64,000 nt of DNA from Herbaspirillum sp. DW155 (GTDB taxonomy: Bacteria > Pseudomonadota > Gammaproteobacteria > Burkholderiales > Burkholderiaceae_D), in NCBI RefSeq assembly GCF_037076565.1, contig NZ_AP029028.1:4216001-4280000 (forward strand), written 5' to 3'. Both the position numbers and the translations under genes were made by a program. Under the pieces are notes generated by a model, which worked only from the letters and a program-made list of their open reading frames with translations, was not told the DNA's origin and made no database searches. Below, piece after piece: positions 1 to 12,987 of this stretch. The first letter of the stretch is position 1. Each line of letters opens with the position of its first letter.

Positions 1-69
1 GCCCAGTTCAGCCAGGCAGGCGCCGGTCACGAGGCCGACATAGCCCGTGCCGATGATGGTGATTTTCAT
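1..69 (-). CDS. ugd: UDP-glucose 6-dehydrogenase, N-terminal fragment
   Basis: Only the first 23 codons are inside the window. They read MKITIIGTGYVGLVTGACLA and continue ELG, the Rossmann GxGYVGL dinucleotide-binding start typical of UDP-glucose/GDP-mannose dehydrogenases. The enzyme would oxidise UDP-glucose to UDP-glucuronate for surface polysaccharide. It lies 36 bp downstream of lapB on the same strand, so co-transcription is likely. The rest of the gene is cut off by the window edge, so UDP-glucose versus another nucleotide sugar cannot be decided. Confidence 0.8.
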   Translation of the reverse strand, partial: MKITIIGTGYVGLVTGACLAELG

Positions 70-105
70 GGTAGATCCAGAGTTCAAATACGGCCCGCAA
101 GGGCC

Positions 106-1281
106 TCAATTCATGACGTTCAATTCTTCGGTACGACGCGGCGGGTAAGTCTCCCACTGGCTGCAGCCCGGGCATTGCCAGTAGAACTGGCGCGCCTTGA
201 AGCCGCAATGGCTGCACTGGTAGCGCGCCAGCTTCTGCGTATAGCCATGCACCAGGGTCTTGACCACGGCCAGCTCGGGCTGCACCGTCTGGGGCGCACT
301 CATCATGCGCGCCTCCAGGAACTTGTCCAGACCCAGCAGCGTGGGGGTGCGACGCAATTCGTCACTCACCAGCACGTTGGCGGGATCGATGCCATCGGCA
401 TCCAGTACGGCCTTGAAGACCACTTCCAGCAGGTCGATCGAGGGCGCCTCGGCGAGGTAGGCACGCAGCAGGTTGATACCCTCCTGGGGACGGCCTACGG
501 CGATATAGCCATCCATCAGGCGCTGCGCCACCAGGGCAGTGTGCGGCACGCTCTGGTGCTCGACGCGGCGCCAGGTTTCCAGCGCGCCTTCGATGTCGCC
601 CTTGGCGCGCAAGGCGTCGCCCATCAGCATGGTAGCGCGCACGCTCTTGCGGTCGGCGGCCAGGGCCTTGTCCAGCAGGGCCATGGCGGCTTCGGTATTG
701 GTGCGCACCAGTTCGTCGGCGGCCAGTTCGCAGTAGAACTGGGCGATCTCGCGCTGGCGGCCGCCGGCGCCGGTAGCCTGCAGGATTTCGGCGGCGGAGA
801 TGGCGCGTTCCCACTCCTTCTCGCGCTGGTAGATTTCCAGCAGGGCGCGGCCCGCCTGGGCGCTGAAGGAGGTGTCGATGAGCTTGTTGAAGGTTTCTTC
901 GGCGCGGTCCAGCAGCCCCGCCTTCAGGTAATCCTGGCCCAGTTCGTAAAGCGCATGGCCCTGGTGCTCGGCCGGCAGATCAGGCCGCGCCAGCAGGTTC
1001 TGGTGCACGCGGATGGCGCGCTCGGTTTCGCCGCGGCGGCGGAACAGATTGCCCAGGGCGAAGTGCAGTTCCACCGTTTCAGGGTCCAGCTTGACGATTT
1101 CGATGAAGGCATCGATAGCCTTGTCGGGTTGCTCGTTGAGCAGGAAATTGAGACCCTTGAAGTAGCCGCGCGGCAGGGTGCGGGATTCCGACAGCAGCTG
1201 GTTGATATCCACCCGCGCGGCAATCCATCCCAGGCCGAAGAAGACCGGGATGCCAAGCAACCACCAAAATTCAAATTCCAT
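106..1281 (-). CDS. lapB: LPS assembly protein LapB (YciM), TPR protein with rubredoxin-type zinc knuckle
   Basis: The 391-aa length matches LapB/YciM, the inner-membrane adaptor that controls FtsH-dependent turnover of LpxC and so balances LPS with phospholipid synthesis. A single N-terminal membrane segment (about residues 5-21) is followed by tetratricopeptide repeats over roughly residues 35-330. The C-terminus holds a rubredoxin-like metal site with paired cysteines C356/C359 and C370/C373 (motifs CSHC and CPGC). The gene follows lapA by 16 bp, the usual lapAB arrangement. Family and role are known from E. coli; activity here is inferred. Confidence 0.93.
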   Translation of the reverse strand: MEFEFWWLLGIPVFFGLGWIAARVDINQLLSESRTLPRGYFKGLNFLLNEQPDKAIDAFIEIVKLDPETVELHFALGNLFRRRGETERAIRVHQNLLARPDLPAEHQGHALYELGQDYLKAGLLDRAEETFNKLIDTSFSAQAGRALLEIYQREKEWERAISAAEILQATGAGGRQREIAQFYCELAADELVRTNTEAAMALLDKALAADRKSVRATMLMGDALRAKGDIEGALETWRRVEHQSVPHTALVAQRLMDGYIAVGRPQEGINLLRAYLAEAPSIDLLEVVFKAVLDADGIDPANVLVSDELRRTPTLLGLDKFLEARMMSAPQTVQPELAVVKTLVHGYTQKLARYQCSHCGFKARQFYWQCPGCSQWETYPPRRTEELNVMN

Positions 1282-1297
1282 AAACAGTGAGGGGCAA

Positions 1298-1624
1298 TTA
1301 GAGGATGTGCTGCGCGGTGATCACGCTGTCAGGTTGCGGCGGCTGGGCCTGCACCTGGGCGATCTCTTCCTGCTGCTTCTGGACTTGCGACAGCGCCTTC
1401 TTGTAGCGCGCAGCTTCGCGGCGGTGACGCAGCGCCAGCGGCGCCATGGCCAATACGCCCAGCACCGCACCCACCACGAAGAAGGCCAGCAGCACCAGCA
1501 CCAGCGGGTCGGTACGTTCATAGCCGAGGAAGAAATGCAGGGTCACTTCCTGGGTATTGCGCAGCGCGAAGAAAAAGAAGAACACGAACAGGATGGCCGC
1601 GATCAATCGGGACAGTATTTTCAT
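1298..1624 (-). CDS. lapA: LapA-domain inner-membrane protein (DUF1049)
   Basis: A 108-aa protein with two hydrophobic segments (about residues 5-20 and 40-62), the second followed by a basic, coiled-coil-like tail rich in Arg, Gln and Glu. This is the LapA/YciS layout; LapA cooperates with LapB in LPS assembly. The reading frame is open for another 60 codons upstream, but the start at 1624 is preferred: it has an AAAGGA Shine-Dalgarno sequence and gives the family's usual length. The gene is separated from ihfB by 314 bp containing an intrinsic terminator, so lapAB probably has its own promoter. Confidence 0.85.
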   Translation of the reverse strand: MKILSRLIAAILFVFFFFFALRNTQEVTLHFFLGYERTDPLVLVLLAFFVVGAVLGVLAMAPLALRHRREAARYKKALSQVQKQQEEIAQVQAQPPQPDSVITAQHIL

Positions 1625-1938
1625 GGCGTAATCCTTTCTGGCGGGTCGTGGTATTGCCGCTGAGCATGAACGAGCGGGACGATCGCTCCGCAGCATTATT
1701 ACGCTGGCCGGAAAAATGGCGCCTGTTTCACGCGCATTCCCGGGCAATCCAGGGCAAATCGGGATTGTACGTGAAAAAAAACGGCATCCAAAGATGCCGT
1801 TCATTTTGTTGATCTGCCTTTACACCCGTTCACCTCGCAGTGTGCGAGTGTGCAGCTTTCAACCGATGTTACTGCTCGCGGGCGCAGAAAACTTCATCTG
1901 CGCACCGCAAGAACTGCCTGGTCACAGGCCCAGCCGGG
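1625..1938. other. ihfB-lapA intergenic region
   Basis: This 314-bp gap holds one clear element, the minus-strand terminator at 1773-1801. Reading towards lapA there is a TAATAAT hexamer-like stretch (complement of 1695-1701) that could be a -10 element, but no good -35 sits at the right distance. No ORF here has coding character. Confidence 0.5.
1773..1801 (-). terminator. Intrinsic terminator downstream of ihfB
   Basis: A perfect 9-bp stem (AACGGCATC / GATGCCGTT) with a 4-nt loop is followed on the minus strand by eight T residues. It should end transcripts of the gyrA-to-ihfB series and separates them from lapAB. Confidence 0.88.
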
Positions 1939-2244
1939 TCAATCCTCGCGGATTGGCTGGCCGACCATCGCATCGACGCGTTCGCGCAATTCCTTGCCCG
2001 GCTTGAAGTGGGGGACCCGTTTTTCGGGGACCATCACCTTGTCGCCGGACTTGGGATTGCGGCCGATACGCGGCGGACGGCGGTTGAGCGCGAAGCTGCC
2101 AAAGCCACGGATCTCGATGCGCTGGCCGGTCGCGAGTGCGTCGACCATGGCATCGAGGATGGTTTTGACCGCGTAATCCGCATCCTTGGCGACAAGTTGC
2201 GGATAACGCTCAGCCAGACGGGCGATCAGCTCCGACTTCGTCAT
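1939..2244 (-). CDS. ihfB: Integration host factor subunit beta
   Basis: A 101-aa DNA-bending protein of the HU/IHF family. The DNA-binding arm signature [15 protein letters not shown], ending in the family [10 protein letters not shown] segment, lies at about residues 61-82 and contains the intercalating Pro. It starts MTKSELI, typical of IHF-beta. It lies 13 bp downstream of rpsA, the conserved rpsA-ihfB arrangement in proteobacteria. IHF-beta dimerises with IHF-alpha (encoded elsewhere) to bend DNA at promoters and recombination sites. Confidence 0.97.
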   Translation of the reverse strand: MTKSELIARLAERYPQLVAKDADYAVKTILDAMVDALATGQRIEIRGFGSFALNRRPPRIGRNPKSGDKVMVPEKRVPHFKPGKELRERVDAMVGQPIRED

Positions 2245-2257
2245 CGTGACCGGAAGA

Positions 2258-3973
2258 TCAGTTCTTGTTGTCGAGCTTGGCCTTCAGCAGCGCGCCCAGG
2301 CTGGTGGTGCCCGAAGCAGCGTTGGAGTCAGCCGACATCTTCTGCATGGCTTCCTGGGTCTCGGCGTTGTCCTTGGCCTTGATCGACAGCTGGATGCTGC
2401 GAGCCTTGCGGTCGATGTTGATGACCAGGGCTTCGACGGAATCGCCAACCTTCAGGTGGGTACCGGCATCTTCCACGCGGTCGCGGGAGATTTCGGAAGC
2501 GCGCAGGTAGCCTTCGACTTCGTCGGTCAGCTGGATCACGGCGCCCTTGGGCTCAACCGACTTGACGGTACCGGTCACGATCGCACCCTTGTCGTTCAGG
2601 GCGGCGAAGTTGTTGAACGGATCGCCTTCCAGTTGCTTCACGCCCAGGGAGACGCGCTCGCGTTCCACGTCGATGGCCAGCACAACGGCTTCCAGCTCGT
2701 CGCCCTTCTTGAACTTGCGCACGGCTTCTTCGCCAGCTTCGGTCCAGGACAGGTCGGACAGGTGCACCAGGCCGTCGATATTGCCCGGCAGGCCGATGAA
2801 CACGCCGAAGTCGGTGATCGACTTGATCGAACCCTTGACCTTGTCGCCCTTCTTGTGGCTCATGGCGAAGTCGTCCCACGGGTTCGGCTTGCACTGCTTC
2901 ATGCCCAGGGAGATACGACGACGCTCTTCGTCGATTTCCAGAACCATGACTTCCACTTCGTCGCCCAGCTGGACAACCTTGTTCGGGGCCACGTTCTTGT
3001 TGGTCCAGTCCATTTCGGAGACGTGCACCAGGCCTTCGATGCCTTGTTCGACTTCCACGAATGCACCGTAGTCGGTCAGGTTGGTGACCTTGCCGAACAG
3101 GCGGGTGCCTTGCGGGTAGCGACGCGACAGGCCGGTCCACGGATCGTCGCCCAGTTGCTTCACGCCCAGGGAGACGCGGTTCTTCTCTTGATCGTACTTG
3201 AGGACCTTGGCGGTGATTTCCTGGCCAACCGACAGCACTTCCGACGGGTGACGCACGCGACGCCATGCCAGGTCGGTGATGTGCAGCAGGCCGTCGATGC
3301 CACCCAGGTCAACGAACGCACCGTAGTCGGTGATGTTCTTGACGATACCGGTGACGACGGTGCCTTCCTTCAGGGTTTCCATCAGCTTGGCGCGCTCTTC
3401 GCCCATCGAGGCTTCGATCACGGCACGGCGCGACAGAACGACGTTGTTGCGCTTGCGGTCCAGCTTGATGACCTTGAATTCCAGGGTCTTGCCTTCGAAC
3501 GGGGTGGTGTCCTTGACCGGACGGGTGTCGACCAGCGAACCCGGCAGGAAGGCACGGATGCCGTTGGTCAGAACGGTCAGGCCGCCCTTGACCTTGCCAT
3601 TGACGGTACCAGTGACGATCTCGCCGGACTCCATCGCCTTTTCCAGCGAGAGCCACGATGCCAGACGCTTGGCCTTGTCGCGCGACAGGATGGTGTCGCC
3701 GAAACCGTTTTCCAGGGATTCGATCGCAACGGAGATGAAGTCGCCGACGTTGACTTCGACTTCGCCGTTGTCGTTCTTGAATTCTTCAACAGGGATGAAC
3801 GCTTCGGACTTCAGGCCGGCGTTGACGATCACGAAGTTGTGATCCAGGCGCACGACTTCTGCCGAGATGACTTCACCCGAACGCATGTCCTGACGCGACA
3901 GCGATTCTTCGAACAGAGCAGCAAATTCGCTGGAGGTATCAACACCTGCAGCGATAACGGTAGTGGTAGACAT
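2258..3973 (-). CDS. rpsA: 30S ribosomal protein S1
   Basis: A 571-aa protein with six S1/OB-fold RNA-binding repeats. Motifs such as [20 protein letters not shown] and [10 protein letters not shown] mark repeats 3-5. S1 brings mRNA to the 30S subunit. The frame is open for 14 codons further upstream, but the ATG at 3973 gives the conserved N-terminus ([10 protein letters not shown]). It sits between cmk and ihfB as in other beta- and gammaproteobacteria. The 216 bp between cmk and rpsA may hold an rpsA promoter and autoregulatory leader; I see no decisive motif there. Confidence 0.97.
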   Translation of the reverse strand: MSTTTVIAAGVDTSSEFAALFEESLSRQDMRSGEVISAEVVRLDHNFVIVNAGLKSEAFIPVEEFKNDNGEVEVNVGDFISVAIESLENGFGDTILSRDKAKRLASWLSLEKAMESGEIVTGTVNGKVKGGLTVLTNGIRAFLPGSLVDTRPVKDTTPFEGKTLEFKVIKLDRKRNNVVLSRRAVIEASMGEERAKLMETLKEGTVVTGIVKNITDYGAFVDLGGIDGLLHITDLAWRRVRHPSEVLSVGQEITAKVLKYDQEKNRVSLGVKQLGDDPWTGLSRRYPQGTRLFGKVTNLTDYGAFVEVEQGIEGLVHVSEMDWTNKNVAPNKVVQLGDEVEVMVLEIDEERRRISLGMKQCKPNPWDDFAMSHKKGDKVKGSIKSITDFGVFIGLPGNIDGLVHLSDLSWTEAGEEAVRKFKKGDELEAVVLAIDVERERVSLGVKQLEGDPFNNFAALNDKGAIVTGTVKSVEPKGAVIQLTDEVEGYLRASEISRDRVEDAGTHLKVGDSVEALVINIDRKARSIQLSIKAKDNAETQEAMQKMSADSNAASGTTSLGALLKAKLDNKN

Positions 3974-4189
3974 AAAAGAAAGTAAGAAAGATTGGCCGGT
4001 ATCCGTGTGATGCAATCAGGCTGACTTGCACTGCCGTCTTCGTTGCCGCCGACGACATGGGTACTGGGTTAGGTTTATCAACACCCGTCAGACTTTGCAT
4101 CTGCCGGGCACCAATGGCACTACGGGTACAACAAGGACTTGCCCGTTATGGGGCCGCAAAGTACCGTTTCAAGCAGCTTGCAACGGCCT

Positions 4190-4858
4190 TCAGTGCCCCA
4201 GGGCAGCGTACCAGCTGAGTACCTGCTGCACCGCTTCGTCAGCGGTCATGTCGGATGTATCCAGGTGATATGCGCCCTCCGCAGCCTTCAAGGGGGCCGA
4301 CGAGCGATTCATGTCGCGTTCGTCGCGCTCCTTCAAATCTCTGGAGAGGTCTTCGATATTAGCAGAAAAACCCTTGTCAATCAATTGCTTATAGCGCCTT
4401 GTGGCGCGCGCCTCTACACTGGCGGTCAAAAATACCTTCAGACGGGCGCCCGGAAAGATGACGGTGCCCATATCCCGGCCATCGGCGACCAGCCCGGGAG
4501 GCTTCCTGAATGACAACTGCAGGCCATACAAAGCCTGGCGCACGGTGATCAGCGCGGCGATCTTGGAGGCGGTATTGCCGACCTTTTCTGCGCGGATGGC
4601 CTGGGTCACGTCTTCATTGGCCAGGAAGATATGGGCGCCATCGAAATGGCAGTGCAGGTGCTCGGCCGCCTTGGCCAGGGCGTGTTCATCATCCAGGGCT
4701 ACGCCGCGCCGCAACACGGACAGCGCCGTCAAGCGGTACAGCGCGCCCGAATCCAGGTAATGGAAGCCCAGTTCCCGGGCCACCTTCTGTGCCACCGTGC
4801 CCTTGCCGGAGGCGGTCGGGCCATCGATGGTGATGACCGGTATCTTTGCTTTTTCCAT
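4190..4858 (-). CDS. cmk: (d)CMP kinase
   Basis: A 222-aa P-loop nucleotide kinase with the phosphate-binding motif GPTASGKGT near residue 11, and [13 protein letters not shown] in the CMP-binding core. It converts CMP and dCMP to diphosphates with ATP. It lies between aroA (57 bp upstream) and rpsA in the conserved aroA-cmk-rpsA order. Length and motifs are fully normal. Confidence 0.97.
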   Translation of the reverse strand: MEKAKIPVITIDGPTASGKGTVAQKVARELGFHYLDSGALYRLTALSVLRRGVALDDEHALAKAAEHLHCHFDGAHIFLANEDVTQAIRAEKVGNTASKIAALITVRQALYGLQLSFRKPPGLVADGRDMGTVIFPGARLKVFLTASVEARATRRYKQLIDKGFSANIEDLSRDLKERDERDMNRSSAPLKAAEGAYHLDTSDMTADEAVQQVLSWYAALGH

Positions 4859-4915
4859 AGCCTGAACCCCTTATCTGTGAATAATTTAGCTTAATTCCGT
4901 TAAACACAGGGTTTA

Positions 4916-6247
4916 TCAGATCAAGGTTTGTTCGGCAATCTTTTTGAAGACCTCGAAGTAATCGGGGAAGGTCTTGGCCACACACTTGGGGTCGTTGATG
5001 CGGATACGGGCGCCTTGCCGCAATGCACCATCCAGCGCCGCCAGCGAGAAGCACATGGCCATGCGGTGGTCGTCATAGGTGTCGATGGCGGCCGTGCCGA
5101 TCTCGGCTGGAGGCGTCACCGTCAGGTAGTCAGGGCCCTCCTCCACCTGCGCGCCCAGCTTGCGCAATTCGGTCGCCATAGCCGAAAGGCGGTCGGTTTC
5201 CTTGACGCGCCAGCTGGCGATGTTGCGCAGTGTGCTGGGACCGTCGGCATACAGCGCAGCCACGGCGATGGTCATGGCCGCATCCGGAATGTGGTTGAAG
5301 TCGGCATCGATGGCCTTCAGCGGGCCATTGGAAGACGCCTCGATCCAGTTCTCGCCCATGGTGATGGTGGCGCCCATCTGTTGCAGCGCTTCGACGAAGC
5401 GCACGTCGCCCTGGATGCTGTCGCGACCCACGCCCTCGACCCGGATCGGGCCGCCCGTGATGGCACCCGCCGCCAGGAAATACGAGGCCGACGACGCATC
5501 GCCCTCGACGTGGATGCTACCGGGGCTGCGATAATGCTGGCCCGGCTTGACGGTGAATTGTTGCCAGCCGTCACGCTCGACTTCCACGCCGAAGCGGCGC
5601 ATCAGGTTCAGGGTGATCTCGATGTAGGGCTTGGAGATGAGTTCGCCAACCACCTCGATTTGCATCGCCTCTTCGCGCGCCATCAGGGGAGCCGCCATCA
5701 GCAAGGCCGTCAGGAACTGGCTGGAGACGTTGCCGCGCACCTTCATGCGCGCCGATGTCAGCTGGCCACGGCGGATGTGCAGCGGCGGGTAGCCCGGATT
5801 GCCGGTGTAGTCGATGTGCATGCCCACCGCGTTCAAGGCATCCACCAGATCGCCGATGGGACGCTCATGCATGCGCGGCACGCCATGCAGGGTGTAGTCA
5901 CCGCCCAGCACGGCCAGGGCCGCCGTCAGCGGGCGGATCGCGGTGCCGGCATTGCCCATGAAGAGATCGGCCTGGTGCACCGGCAGCACGCCGTTGACGC
6001 CATGGACGATGTAATCCTGGGTGCCTTCGATCTGCTCCCACTTCACGCCCAGGGTCTGCAGGGCCATCAGCATGACCAGGGTATCGTCGGAGGCCAGCAG
6101 GTCGAAGATGCGGGTGGTCCCGCCCGAGAGGGCCGCCAGCAGCAGGATGCGGTTGGAGATGCTCTTGGAGCCGGGCAGCTTGACCGTGCCTTGCACGTGA
6201 TGCACCGGGGCCAGGTCGATATGACGGGGATAGGAAGCTTGTTTCAT
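4916..6247 (-). CDS. aroA: 3-phosphoshikimate 1-carboxyvinyltransferase (EPSP synthase)
   Basis: A 443-aa enzyme of the shikimate pathway, joining shikimate-3-phosphate and PEP. Diagnostic motifs are PGSKSISNR (substrate-binding Lys), [10 protein letters not shown] (about residue 95, the PEP-binding loop), and [10 protein letters not shown] with DDHRMAM near the C-terminus. The start at 6247 is preferred over one 20 codons upstream because it gives the canonical N-terminus. The Gly-Ala context of the PEP loop is that of class I, glyphosate-sensitive enzymes. It follows tyrA by 81 bp. Confidence 0.96.
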   Translation of the reverse strand: MKQASYPRHIDLAPVHHVQGTVKLPGSKSISNRILLLAALSGGTTRIFDLLASDDTLVMLMALQTLGVKWEQIEGTQDYIVHGVNGVLPVHQADLFMGNAGTAIRPLTAALAVLGGDYTLHGVPRMHERPIGDLVDALNAVGMHIDYTGNPGYPPLHIRRGQLTSARMKVRGNVSSQFLTALLMAAPLMAREEAMQIEVVGELISKPYIEITLNLMRRFGVEVERDGWQQFTVKPGQHYRSPGSIHVEGDASSASYFLAAGAITGGPIRVEGVGRDSIQGDVRFVEALQQMGATITMGENWIEASSNGPLKAIDADFNHIPDAAMTIAVAALYADGPSTLRNIASWRVKETDRLSAMATELRKLGAQVEEGPDYLTVTPPAEIGTAAIDTYDDHRMAMCFSLAALDGALRQGARIRINDPKCVAKTFPDYFEVFKKIAEQTLI

Positions 6248-6328
6248 CTTGGTTGCTTTTCTGTGGATGAGTCGGTGGAGCAATCCGGCCGCCCGGGCGG
6301 CCGTCACATCGTTGCCGGGAAGAATGAT

Positions 6329-7216
6329 TCAGGAAGCCTTGCGTTCGGCCGCTTCGATGGCCGCCGCCCACTGCAGCCGCGCATGCTGGGCATTGGCATA
6401 GACCCGCTCGATGGCAGCACCATCGCCTGCCGCAATCATCTCCCGGATGCCCTGCAATTGCACCAGGTAGGCATCGACTTCGGTGAGCAGCGCATCGCGG
6501 TTGGCCAGCGTGATGTCGCGCCACATCTCCGGCGAGGAAGCGGCAATCCGGGTGAAATCGCGGAAACCGCTGGCAGCGTACTGGAACAGCGTGTCGGCAT
6601 GCGGCTTGGCGGCGATGTCGTCCACCAGCGCGAAGGCCAGCACGTGCGGCAGATGGCTCACTGAAGCGAACACCGCATCATGCTCCTGCGGCGAGAGACG
6701 ATGGATGATCGCGCCACAGGCACGCCAGGCTTGCGCCACAGTCTCGACGTCAGCATCGCGGTTCTCGGGCAAGGCGGTGATGACCACCTTCTTGCCTTCA
6801 TACAGTTCGGCCAGCGCGGCTTCCGGACCATGTTTTTCACGGCCCGCAATCGGATGCGCCGGGACGAACTGCGCAATGCGCTCCCCCAGCGCCTTGCGGG
6901 CGGCAGCCACCACATCGCTCTTGGTACTGCCGGCGTCGGTGACGATGGCCCGGGCATCCAGATGCGGCTTGATGGAAGCGAGGATGGCTTCGGTCTGCGC
7001 CACCGGCGCGGCCACCAGGATCAGGTCGGCGCCGGGGACGGCAGCGGCCGCATCGGTGGCGATGGCATCGATGATGCCCAGCGCGCGCGCACGCTCCAGG
7101 CTGGCCAGCGAGCGGCCCACGCCGACGATGTGCGCGGCCTGGCCGGCACGACGCAGGGCCAGGGCGAACGAGCCGCCGATCAAACCCACGCCGAAGATGA
7201 CGACTTTCTTGAACAC
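6329..7216 (-). CDS. tyrA: Prephenate dehydrogenase
   Basis: A 295-aa NAD(P)-dependent enzyme that oxidatively decarboxylates prephenate to 4-hydroxyphenylpyruvate for tyrosine. The N-terminal Rossmann motif is GVGLIGGSFA (residues 9-18). The substrate motifs HPIAGREKHG (about 121) and SHLPHVLAFAL (about 197) are present. It is a stand-alone dehydrogenase without a fused chorismate mutase, which is supplied by pheA 39 bp upstream. Confidence 0.94.
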   Translation of the reverse strand: MFKKVVIFGVGLIGGSFALALRRAGQAAHIVGVGRSLASLERARALGIIDAIATDAAAAVPGADLILVAAPVAQTEAILASIKPHLDARAIVTDAGSTKSDVVAAARKALGERIAQFVPAHPIAGREKHGPEAALAELYEGKKVVITALPENRDADVETVAQAWRACGAIIHRLSPQEHDAVFASVSHLPHVLAFALVDDIAAKPHADTLFQYAASGFRDFTRIAASSPEMWRDITLANRDALLTEVDAYLVQLQGIREMIAAGDGAAIERVYANAQHARLQWAAAIEAAERKAS

Positions 7217-7255
7217 GTTGAATTCAGCCTTGAAGAGTGGCAGGACGACAGGCGC

Positions 7256-8329
7256 TCACAGGCCCAGCGGATAGGAGCCCAGCAGCTTGAAGAAGGCGGC
7301 ATTCTGGCGCAGTTCTTCCAGCGCCTTGGCAACCTTTTCATCCTGCTCGTGACCTTCCAGATCGACGTAGAAATAATATTCCCACGCCCCCATGCGGGCC
7401 GGACGCGACTCGAAGCGCGTCATCGACACGCCATGACGCGCCAGCGGCGCCAGCAGGTTGTAGACCGCACCGGCCTTGTTGGGCACCGACAGCACGATGG
7501 AAGTCTGGTCACGGCCCGACGGCGCCGTGCGCAAACGGCCGATCACGGCAAAGCGGGTACGGTTGTGCGGATCGTCCTGAATGTGGGCATTGACGGTTTG
7601 CAGGCTGTACTTCTGGCCGGCGATTTCACCGGCGATGGCCGCCACGCTTTTATCTTCACCTGCCATGCGCGCGGCCTCGGCGTTGGAGGCCACCGCCTGG
7701 CGCTCGATGGCAGGATAGTTCATATTGAGCCAGGCATTGCACTGGGCGAGGGCCTGCGAGTGGGCGCAGATGCGGGTGATGCCGTCCATGTTGCCGCTGG
7801 CCGTCATCAGGCTGTGATGCACGGGAATGGCCACTTCACCGCTGATGGTCAGGGTGGTTTGCAGCAGCAGATCGAGGGTGCGATTGATCACGCCTTCGGA
7901 CGAATTCTCGATGGGCACCACGCCGAAATCGGCGGTACCGGCTTCGGCATCGCGGAACACTTCATCAATCGACACACACGGCAAACCCTCGATGGCATGG
8001 CCGAACTGCTGGTACACCGCCTGTTCGCTGAAGGTGCCTTCGGGGCCGAGGTAGGCCACCGTCACGCGCTTTTCCAGCGCGCGGCAGGCCGACATCACTT
8101 CGCGGAAAATGGTCTGGATATCGGTACCCAGCAAGGGACCGGGATTGCGGTCGGCGGCGCGGCGCAGCACCTGGGCTTCGCGCTCGGGGCGGAACACCGG
8201 GGCGTTGGTCTCGGCCTTGACGTGGCCCACTTCCTGCGCGACGCGCGCGCGCTGGTTCAGCAGGTCGAGGATCTGCGCATCGATGGCATCGATCTTCTGG
8301 CGCAGGGGCAGCAACTTGTCGTCACTCAT
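7256..8329 (-). CDS. pheA: Chorismate mutase / prephenate dehydratase (P-protein)
   Basis: A 357-aa bifunctional enzyme for phenylalanine synthesis. The AroQ chorismate mutase domain covers about residues 1-90. The dehydratase follows, starting at YLGPEGTFSEQA and including the catalytic TRF motif (HNRTRFAVIGR). A C-terminal ACT regulatory domain contains ESRPARMGAWEYYFYVD. The ACT domain implies phenylalanine feedback inhibition, as known for the family. It lies 130 bp downstream of serC. Confidence 0.97.
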   Translation of the reverse strand: MSDDKLLPLRQKIDAIDAQILDLLNQRARVAQEVGHVKAETNAPVFRPEREAQVLRRAADRNPGPLLGTDIQTIFREVMSACRALEKRVTVAYLGPEGTFSEQAVYQQFGHAIEGLPCVSIDEVFRDAEAGTADFGVVPIENSSEGVINRTLDLLLQTTLTISGEVAIPVHHSLMTASGNMDGITRICAHSQALAQCNAWLNMNYPAIERQAVASNAEAARMAGEDKSVAAIAGEIAGQKYSLQTVNAHIQDDPHNRTRFAVIGRLRTAPSGRDQTSIVLSVPNKAGAVYNLLAPLARHGVSMTRFESRPARMGAWEYYFYVDLEGHEQDEKVAKALEELRQNAAFFKLLGSYPLGL

Positions 8330-8459
8330 CTTGCTCTTTCAGTGTCTGCAGGCCGCATGCCGGCGCGAAGACCGGCCTGCGGCGCTGTTTGGCGTGGCGT
8401 TGGCAGGGCGTGGCAGAAGACCAGCACCGCACGGGCAACGCGCCCGGGGAGGTGCGGCC

Positions 8460-9590
8460 TCAGCCGTGCCGCTGTTCGAAGTCTTTCAGATAATCGACCA
8501 GGGCTTGTACGCCCTCGATCGGCATCGCGTTGTAGATCGATGCACGCATGCCGCCGACCGACTTGTGGCCTTTCAGCTGCAGCAGGCCGCGCTCTTTGGC
8601 GCCGGCCAGGAAGGTGTCATTGAGCGACTCGTCGCGCAGGAAGAACGGCACGTTCATGCGGGAACGGCAATCCGCTGCGATACGGTTGCTGTAGAAATCG
8701 GTGCTGTCCAGGTAGCCGTAGAGCAGTTCGGCCTTGGCGATGTTGCGCGCTTCCAGCGCGGCCACACCACCCTGGCGCTTGATCCACTGGAACACCAGGC
8801 CGGCGATGTAGATCGCGTAGGTCGGCGGGGTGTTGTACATGGAATCGTTGTCGGCCACGATCTTCCAGTCGAAGGCCGAGGGGCAGAACGGCAGCGCGTG
8901 TCCCAGCAGGTCTTCGCGCACGATGACGATGGTCACGCCGGCCGGGCCGATGTTCTTCTGGGCGCCTCCATAGATGACGCCGTATTTCGACACATCCACC
9001 TCGCGCGAGAGGATGTGCGAGGACATGTCGGCCACCAGCGGTGCGCCATCGGTATCGGCCGCAACTTCCGGCGTGTACTGGTACTCGACGCCATCGATGG
9101 TCTCGTTGCTGCAGATGTGCACGTAGGCGGCATTGCGCGAGAGCTTCCAGTCGGCACGCGCAGGGATGCTGGCAAACTTGCGGTCGGCCGAGGAGGCGGC
9201 CACGTTCACGGTGCAGTAGCGTCCCGCTTCCTTGATCGACTTGGTGGACCAGGAGCCCGTGTTGATGTAGTCGGCCACGCCCGCTTCGTGCTTGCCGGCC
9301 GGCGAACGCAGCGCGGCCAGGTTCATCGGGATGATGGCGTTCTCGGCGATGGCCCCGCCCTGCAGGAACAGCACCTTGTAGTTGGAAGGAATGTTCATCA
9401 GCGCGCGCACGTCAGCCAGCGCGGCTTCGATGATGGACATGTATTCCTTGCCGCGATGGCTCATCTCCATGACCGACATGCCACTGCCATGCCAGTCCAG
9501 CATCTCATCGGCTGCCTGTTGCAGCACTTCCTTGGGCAATACCGCCGGACCGGCGGAAAAGTTATAGACCATTTCTGCGTTCGCCATCAA
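8460..9590 (-). CDS. serC: Phosphoserine aminotransferase
   Basis: A 376-aa class V PLP aminotransferase. It begins with the signature [17 protein letters not shown] and has the PLP-lysine region [12 protein letters not shown] (about residue 205). It transfers an amino group to 3-phosphohydroxypyruvate for serine synthesis and also serves the PLP pathway. It lies 40 bp downstream of gyrA, as in many Burkholderiales. Start is either of two adjacent ATG codons (9590 or 9587). Confidence 0.96.
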   Translation of the reverse strand: MMANAEMVYNFSAGPAVLPKEVLQQAADEMLDWHGSGMSVMEMSHRGKEYMSIIEAALADVRALMNIPSNYKVLFLQGGAIAENAIIPMNLAALRSPAGKHEAGVADYINTGSWSTKSIKEAGRYCTVNVAASSADRKFASIPARADWKLSRNAAYVHICSNETIDGVEYQYTPEVAADTDGAPLVADMSSHILSREVDVSKYGVIYGGAQKNIGPAGVTIVIVREDLLGHALPFCPSAFDWKIVADNDSMYNTPPTYAIYIAGLVFQWIKRQGGVAALEARNIAKAELLYGYLDSTDFYSNRIAADCRSRMNVPFFLRDESLNDTFLAGAKERGLLQLKGHKSVGGMRASIYNAMPIEGVQALVDYLKDFEQRHG

Positions 9591-9630
9591 AAAAGGCGGC
9601 AGGCGCGTTGCCCGCCGCCCTGGACTTGCT

Positions 9631-12276
<2,646 letters not shown>

Positions 12277-12987
12277 TGGAGAGTCGAAAGATGTTTCCCG
12301 GCCAGAAAATCGTGCCGGGCGGGCGTGGCCCTTGGACTGATCAGAACAGTGCATTCTAGCACGCCGGGAGGGTCAAAAGCCCCTCAACCGCCCTCTTCAC
12401 CCCTGCAACGGCTCGCTTCGCCGCTGCAGGGCCGGCCATTGCTGGCTCGACTCTCTATATATATTAGAGTGGCGCTGCCAGCGCGGATCACTGCCGCGCC
12501 GGAATGCGGCCGCAATTGCCTGCAGGAACCATGACGGGTGACATGGCGACAAGCCCGTCGCACGTCAATGCGGGAAAAAATTTCCGAAACTCACTTCTGC
12601 CGTCCGCGCCATCGGGCGAAATCCTACGCCGCAAGAATGGCGACGGGCGAGAGAAAATGACAACTACTTGCTCAAGCGAAAATGCGCGAACTGTATGAAA
12701 AATAAGGATTTTCTCTAAAAAATCCGGCTTTTTTCGGCCTGAAAGGAACAAAAACGGGCCAAAAATATCGCGTTGCGAAGAAACAACACAGTCCCAAAAA
12801 CGTTGTCTGGACCAATTGGCAAGCATCGCTGAAGGTCAATCCGTGTGGCAGAATGGCGGCTAAGTTCATTACTAGCCCCATGGAACAAGGGCCTGTGACG
12901 ACCTGAACACATGATATTATTCATTTTTTTGATGTCGTAATCTTGTAGCGCAGTTTATCTGCGGATATCTCACCCGAGAGGAGAAAC
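12277..12987. promoter_or_regulatory. gyrA-ompA divergent intergenic region
   Basis: This 711-bp gap must hold the divergent promoters of gyrA (minus) and the OmpA-family gene (plus). Around 12453-12469 is an AT-rich palindromic stretch (CTCTATATATATTAGAG) in otherwise GC-rich DNA, a candidate -10 area for gyrA. From about 12640 to 12960 the sequence is markedly AT-rich, with small hairpins such as GGATTTT/AAAATCC near 12707-12726. I cannot assign an exact ompA promoter. The short ORFs in this stretch lack Shine-Dalgarno sites and coding character. Confidence 0.4.

Noticed and set aside
2246-3985. Long plus-strand open frame of 579 codons opposite rpsA
   Set aside because: It mirrors the entire rpsA gene; its His/Gln/Asp-rich translation is the typical antisense shadow of a GC-rich gene and has no ribosome site or recognisable domain.
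6680-8623. 647-codon plus-strand frame opposite tyrA and pheA
   Set aside because: It covers two well-defined genes on the other strand and continues over their gap; composition is that of a shadow frame.
12488-12826. 112-codon minus-strand open frame upstream of the OmpA-family gene
   Set aside because: It lies in AT-rich intergenic DNA without a ribosome site and has no plausible protein features.
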